Source: Rhodobacter sp. (GTDB lineage Bacteria > Pseudomonadota > Alphaproteobacteria > Rhodobacterales > Rhodobacteraceae). Taken from it: 64,000 nucleotides of DNA. Of this stretch, positions 62,049 to 64,000 are shown piece after piece (position 1 is the stretch's first letter; every line of letters starts with the position of its first letter). The notes below the pieces were generated by a model. That model searched no databases. It was not told the origin of the DNA and saw nothing but the letters and a program-made list of their open reading frames with translations. Location: assembly GCA_027484145.1 (NCBI GenBank), contig JAIXUH010000039.1, positions 62,001 to 126,000 on the forward strand, written 5' to 3'. The position numbers and the translations under genes were made by a program.

Positions 62049-63152
62049 GTGGCCTATGACCTGCAACTTTCCCGGATTGGCAAGGTGTATGAGAACGGCA
62101 CGCCTGCCGTGATCGACTTCAACCTTGATGTTGAGAAGGGAGAGTTCATTGCCTTTCTTGGCCCGTCCGGCTGCGGCAAGACCACGACCCTGCGCATGAT
62201 TGCGGGGTTCGAGACCATCACGTCGGGCGATCTGTTGATCCGTGGCAAGCGGGTGAATGACCTGCCGCCGGAAAAGCGGCCCACATCGATGATCTTTCAG
62301 AATTACGCGCTGTTCCCGCACATGACGGTGCGGCAGAACGTGCATTTCGGGCTTGAGGTCAAGCAAACCCCAAAGGCCGAAGCCAACCGCAAAGTGGACC
62401 GCATTCTTGACAAACTGGGGCTGACCGAAGTGGCCGATGCCCGCCCTAACCGCCTGTCAGGTGGTCAGCGGCAGCGCATTGCCCTTGCGCGGTCACTGGT
62501 GGTGGAACCGGATATCCTGCTCTTGGACGAACCCTTGGGCGCGCTGGATGCGAACCTGCGCAAAAGCATTCAGAACGAATTGAAGCTTTTGCAACGTGAG
62601 CTGGGGATCACGTTCGTGTTCGTGACACATGCCCAGTCAGAAGCCTTGGCGCTGTCCGACCGGATCGTGGTGATGAACGCGGGCCGGGTCGAACAGATCA
62701 GCCCGCCGCGTGACCTGTATACGCGGCCACAAAGCCTGTTCGTGGCGCGGTTCATTGGCGCGAATACGCTGATTTCCGGTAAGGTGCGGCACAGCGGCGA
62801 CGGCAAAGTTCAGGTGGATTCGGCCTTTGGGCCGCTTGTCGCGCTTGAACATGGTGCAGCCGTGGCGGCGGGCGCGGCAGCGTCCATCGTCTTGCCAGCC
62901 GAGGCGATGCAGGTGGTTCCGGCGAGCATCTCGCAAGATGAGGTGCGCGCCACCTATGGGGCGAACGTCATTTCATGCCACATCAACCGGCTGCAACTTG
63001 TGGGCCATATCCTTCAGATTGCGCTGACGCTGCCCAACGGAGATTCCGTCAATCTGGAGGGGCATGCCGACAAATACCGCGGTCGTCTGGTGGCCGGCGC
63101 GCCGGGCTATATCGCCTGGTCCCCCGAAGCTGCGACGTTGATTGTGGAGTAG
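62049..63152 (+). CDS. ABC transporter ATP-binding protein, PotA-like (second ATPase, H-loop intact)
   Basis: A 367-residue ATPase with all motifs: GPSGCGKTTT, SMIFQNYALFPHM, LSGGQRQRIALA, ILLLDEPLGALD and the H-loop VTHAQSEALALSD. A TOBE domain follows (SIVLPAEAMQVVPASI). GTG 62049 has AAGGA eight bases upstream. It is the second ATPase in an operon with only one permease pair. It could pair with the 56426 product as a heterodimer or replace it. Confidence 0.9.
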   Translation: MAYDLQLSRIGKVYENGTPAVIDFNLDVEKGEFIAFLGPSGCGKTTTLRMIAGFETITSGDLLIRGKRVNDLPPEKRPTSMIFQNYALFPHMTVRQNVHFGLEVKQTPKAEANRKVDRILDKLGLTEVADARPNRLSGGQRQRIALARSLVVEPDILLLDEPLGALDANLRKSIQNELKLLQRELGITFVFVTHAQSEALALSDRIVVMNAGRVEQISPPRDLYTRPQSLFVARFIGANTLISGKVRHSGDGKVQVDSAFGPLVALEHGAAVAAGAAASIVLPAEAMQVVPASISQDEVRATYGANVISCHINRLQLVGHILQIALTLPNGDSVNLEGHADKYRGRLVAGAPGYIAWSPEAATLIVE

Positions 63153-63156
63153 GGCC

Positions 63157-64000
63157 TTGGGTGCGATTGGAACCGTCAGTCAACTGGCCCGAGATCTGCG
63201 CGATGGCACGCGCGACCCGCTTGATCTGGTCGCCGAGGTGTTTGACCGGATGGCTGCGCATGGTGATCCGGCCTTGTTCATCCGCACCTTTCGGCCCCGG
63301 GCCGAAGCCGAGGCCCGCGCCGCGCGCGAACGGCTGCGGGCGGGCAATCCTGCCAGTCTGGCCGATGGCGTGCCTGTGGCGTGGAAAGACCTGTTCGATG
63401 TGCTGGGCAGTGTGACCACCGCAGGATCGGCCGTGTTGCGTGATGCAGCCCCCGCTGCCGCCGATGCCTCGCTTGTGCACAACGCAATGCGGGCCGGGAT
63501 GGTCAGCGTTGGTGCTGTGAACATGACCGAGTTTGCCTATTCGGCCATCGGGTTGAATCCGCATTACGGCACGCCGCGCAACCCGCGCGATCCAAAGGTG
63601 GCACGGTCACCGGGCGGGTCATCTTCGGGCAGCGGGGCGGTAGTCGCGGCTGGCATCGTGCCCCTTTCCATCGGCACCGATACTGGCGGCTCTGTCCGCA
63701 TTCCGGCGTCGTTCAATGGTGTGGTTGGCTATAAAACATCGGTCGGACATTACCCGATGGGTGGGGTTTTCCCGTTGTCGCGCACGCTTGATACGCTTGG
63801 TCCCCTCGCACAGACGGTGGAAGATTGCGTGCTGGCAGATGCCGTGCTGCGCGGCCTTCGCAAACCGGTCGTGCAGGCGGCACCGCTTGAGTCGCTTGAT
63901 CTGGCCATTCCCGAGCAGCATTTTTGCGATGGCCTGGATGCCGCCGTTGCCGCCGATTTCGACGCCGCCGTGCAGCGGCTTCAGGCGGCTGGCGCACGGG
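63157..64000 (+). CDS. Amidase-signature hydrolase (partial, 3' end outside window)
   Basis: Open to the window edge, 281 residues seen. The Ser-cisSer-Lys catalytic set is present: lysine in VAWKDLFDV, the glycine-serine loop PGGSSSGSGAVVAAG and the nucleophile region GTDTGGSVRIPA. TTG 63157 is the probable start, with GGAG seven bases upstream; no in-frame ATG or GTG lies nearer. It follows the ATPase stop by 4 bases, so it is in the importer operon. It would hydrolyse an amide bond in the imported compound or a derivative; allophanate-hydrolase-like action is one option. Confidence 0.88.
   Translation, partial: MGAIGTVSQLARDLRDGTRDPLDLVAEVFDRMAAHGDPALFIRTFRPRAEAEARAARERLRAGNPASLADGVPVAWKDLFDVLGSVTTAGSAVLRDAAPAAADASLVHNAMRAGMVSVGAVNMTEFAYSAIGLNPHYGTPRNPRDPKVARSPGGSSSGSGAVVAAGIVPLSIGTDTGGSVRIPASFNGVVGYKTSVGHYPMGGVFPLSRTLDTLGPLAQTVEDCVLADAVLRGLRKPVVQAAPLESLDLAIPEQHFCDGLDAAVAADFDAAVQRLQAAGAR

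Noticed and set aside
60567-62366. A 599-codon minus-strand open frame
   Set aside because: Antisense to the exported binding protein and the second ATPase start; no domain and no ribosome site.

Overview
The window is a GC-rich, gene-dense piece of a bacterial chromosome. It has about 50 protein genes, short intergenic gaps, many 4-base ATGA overlaps, and a run of Tat-exported binding proteins and ABC importers. This style fits an alphaproteobacterium, most likely of the Rhodobacteraceae/Paracoccaceae type. That placement is inferred from gene content and base composition; there is no rRNA or tRNA gene here to test it. I found no insertion sequence, prophage gene, integrase or CRISPR array. 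Two genes are cut by the window edges: the oxidoreductase at the left and the amidase at the right.

Bases 1-14.6 kb form a carbohydrate/polyol region. A complete ABC importer (binding protein, two permeases, ATPase) is followed by a PfkB sugar kinase and two unknown genes. Next comes a leftward inositol-type block (kinase IolC, isomerase IolB, class II aldolase), and divergent from it a Gfo/Idh dehydrogenase, an IolE-like TIM-barrel enzyme and a second Gfo/Idh enzyme. A convergent LacI-type repressor closes the region. A perfect 18-bp palindrome in the iolC/dehydrogenase gap is the probable operator. No iolD or iolA is present in the window.

Bases 14.7-29.1 kb hold housekeeping and stress genes: a PLP aminotransferase, an RraA-like protein, a divergent HupE-like/DUF4198 metal-uptake pair, sbcD-sbcC behind a WYL-domain regulator, an unknown divergent gene, and an oxyR/katG divergent pair.

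Bases 29.4-53.9 kb are dominated by ATP-dependent ring-opening enzymes. There are three hyuA/hyuB pairs: two closely related in hyuA-hyuB order and one distant in hyuB-hyuA order. Among them lie an N-carbamoylsarcosine-amidase-like hydrolase, an old-yellow-enzyme reductase, a CoA-transferase, an acyl-CoA dehydrogenase, a MaoC-type hydratase and LysR/AraC regulators. This is what a route for cyclic amides (hydantoins, lactams, imides) would need: import, ring opening, amide hydrolysis, CoA activation, beta-oxidation-like steps. The last hyu pair runs into pxpA, a 78-residue biotin carrier, a biotin carboxylase, pxpB and pxpC. Together these carry all the domains of urea carboxylase as separate proteins.

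Bases 53.9-64 kb hold the most unusual part. A solute-binding-protein homologue with no export signal is translationally coupled to a GntR regulator with two winged-helix domains. A near-perfect 28-bp palindrome follows, and then a polyamine-type ABC importer operon containing two different ATPases. The first ATPase lacks the H-loop histidine. The operon also has two short-chain dehydrogenases, a Tat-exported binding protein and an amidase. The working model is that imported ligand is sensed inside the cell by the cytosolic binding-protein homologue together with the GntR protein.
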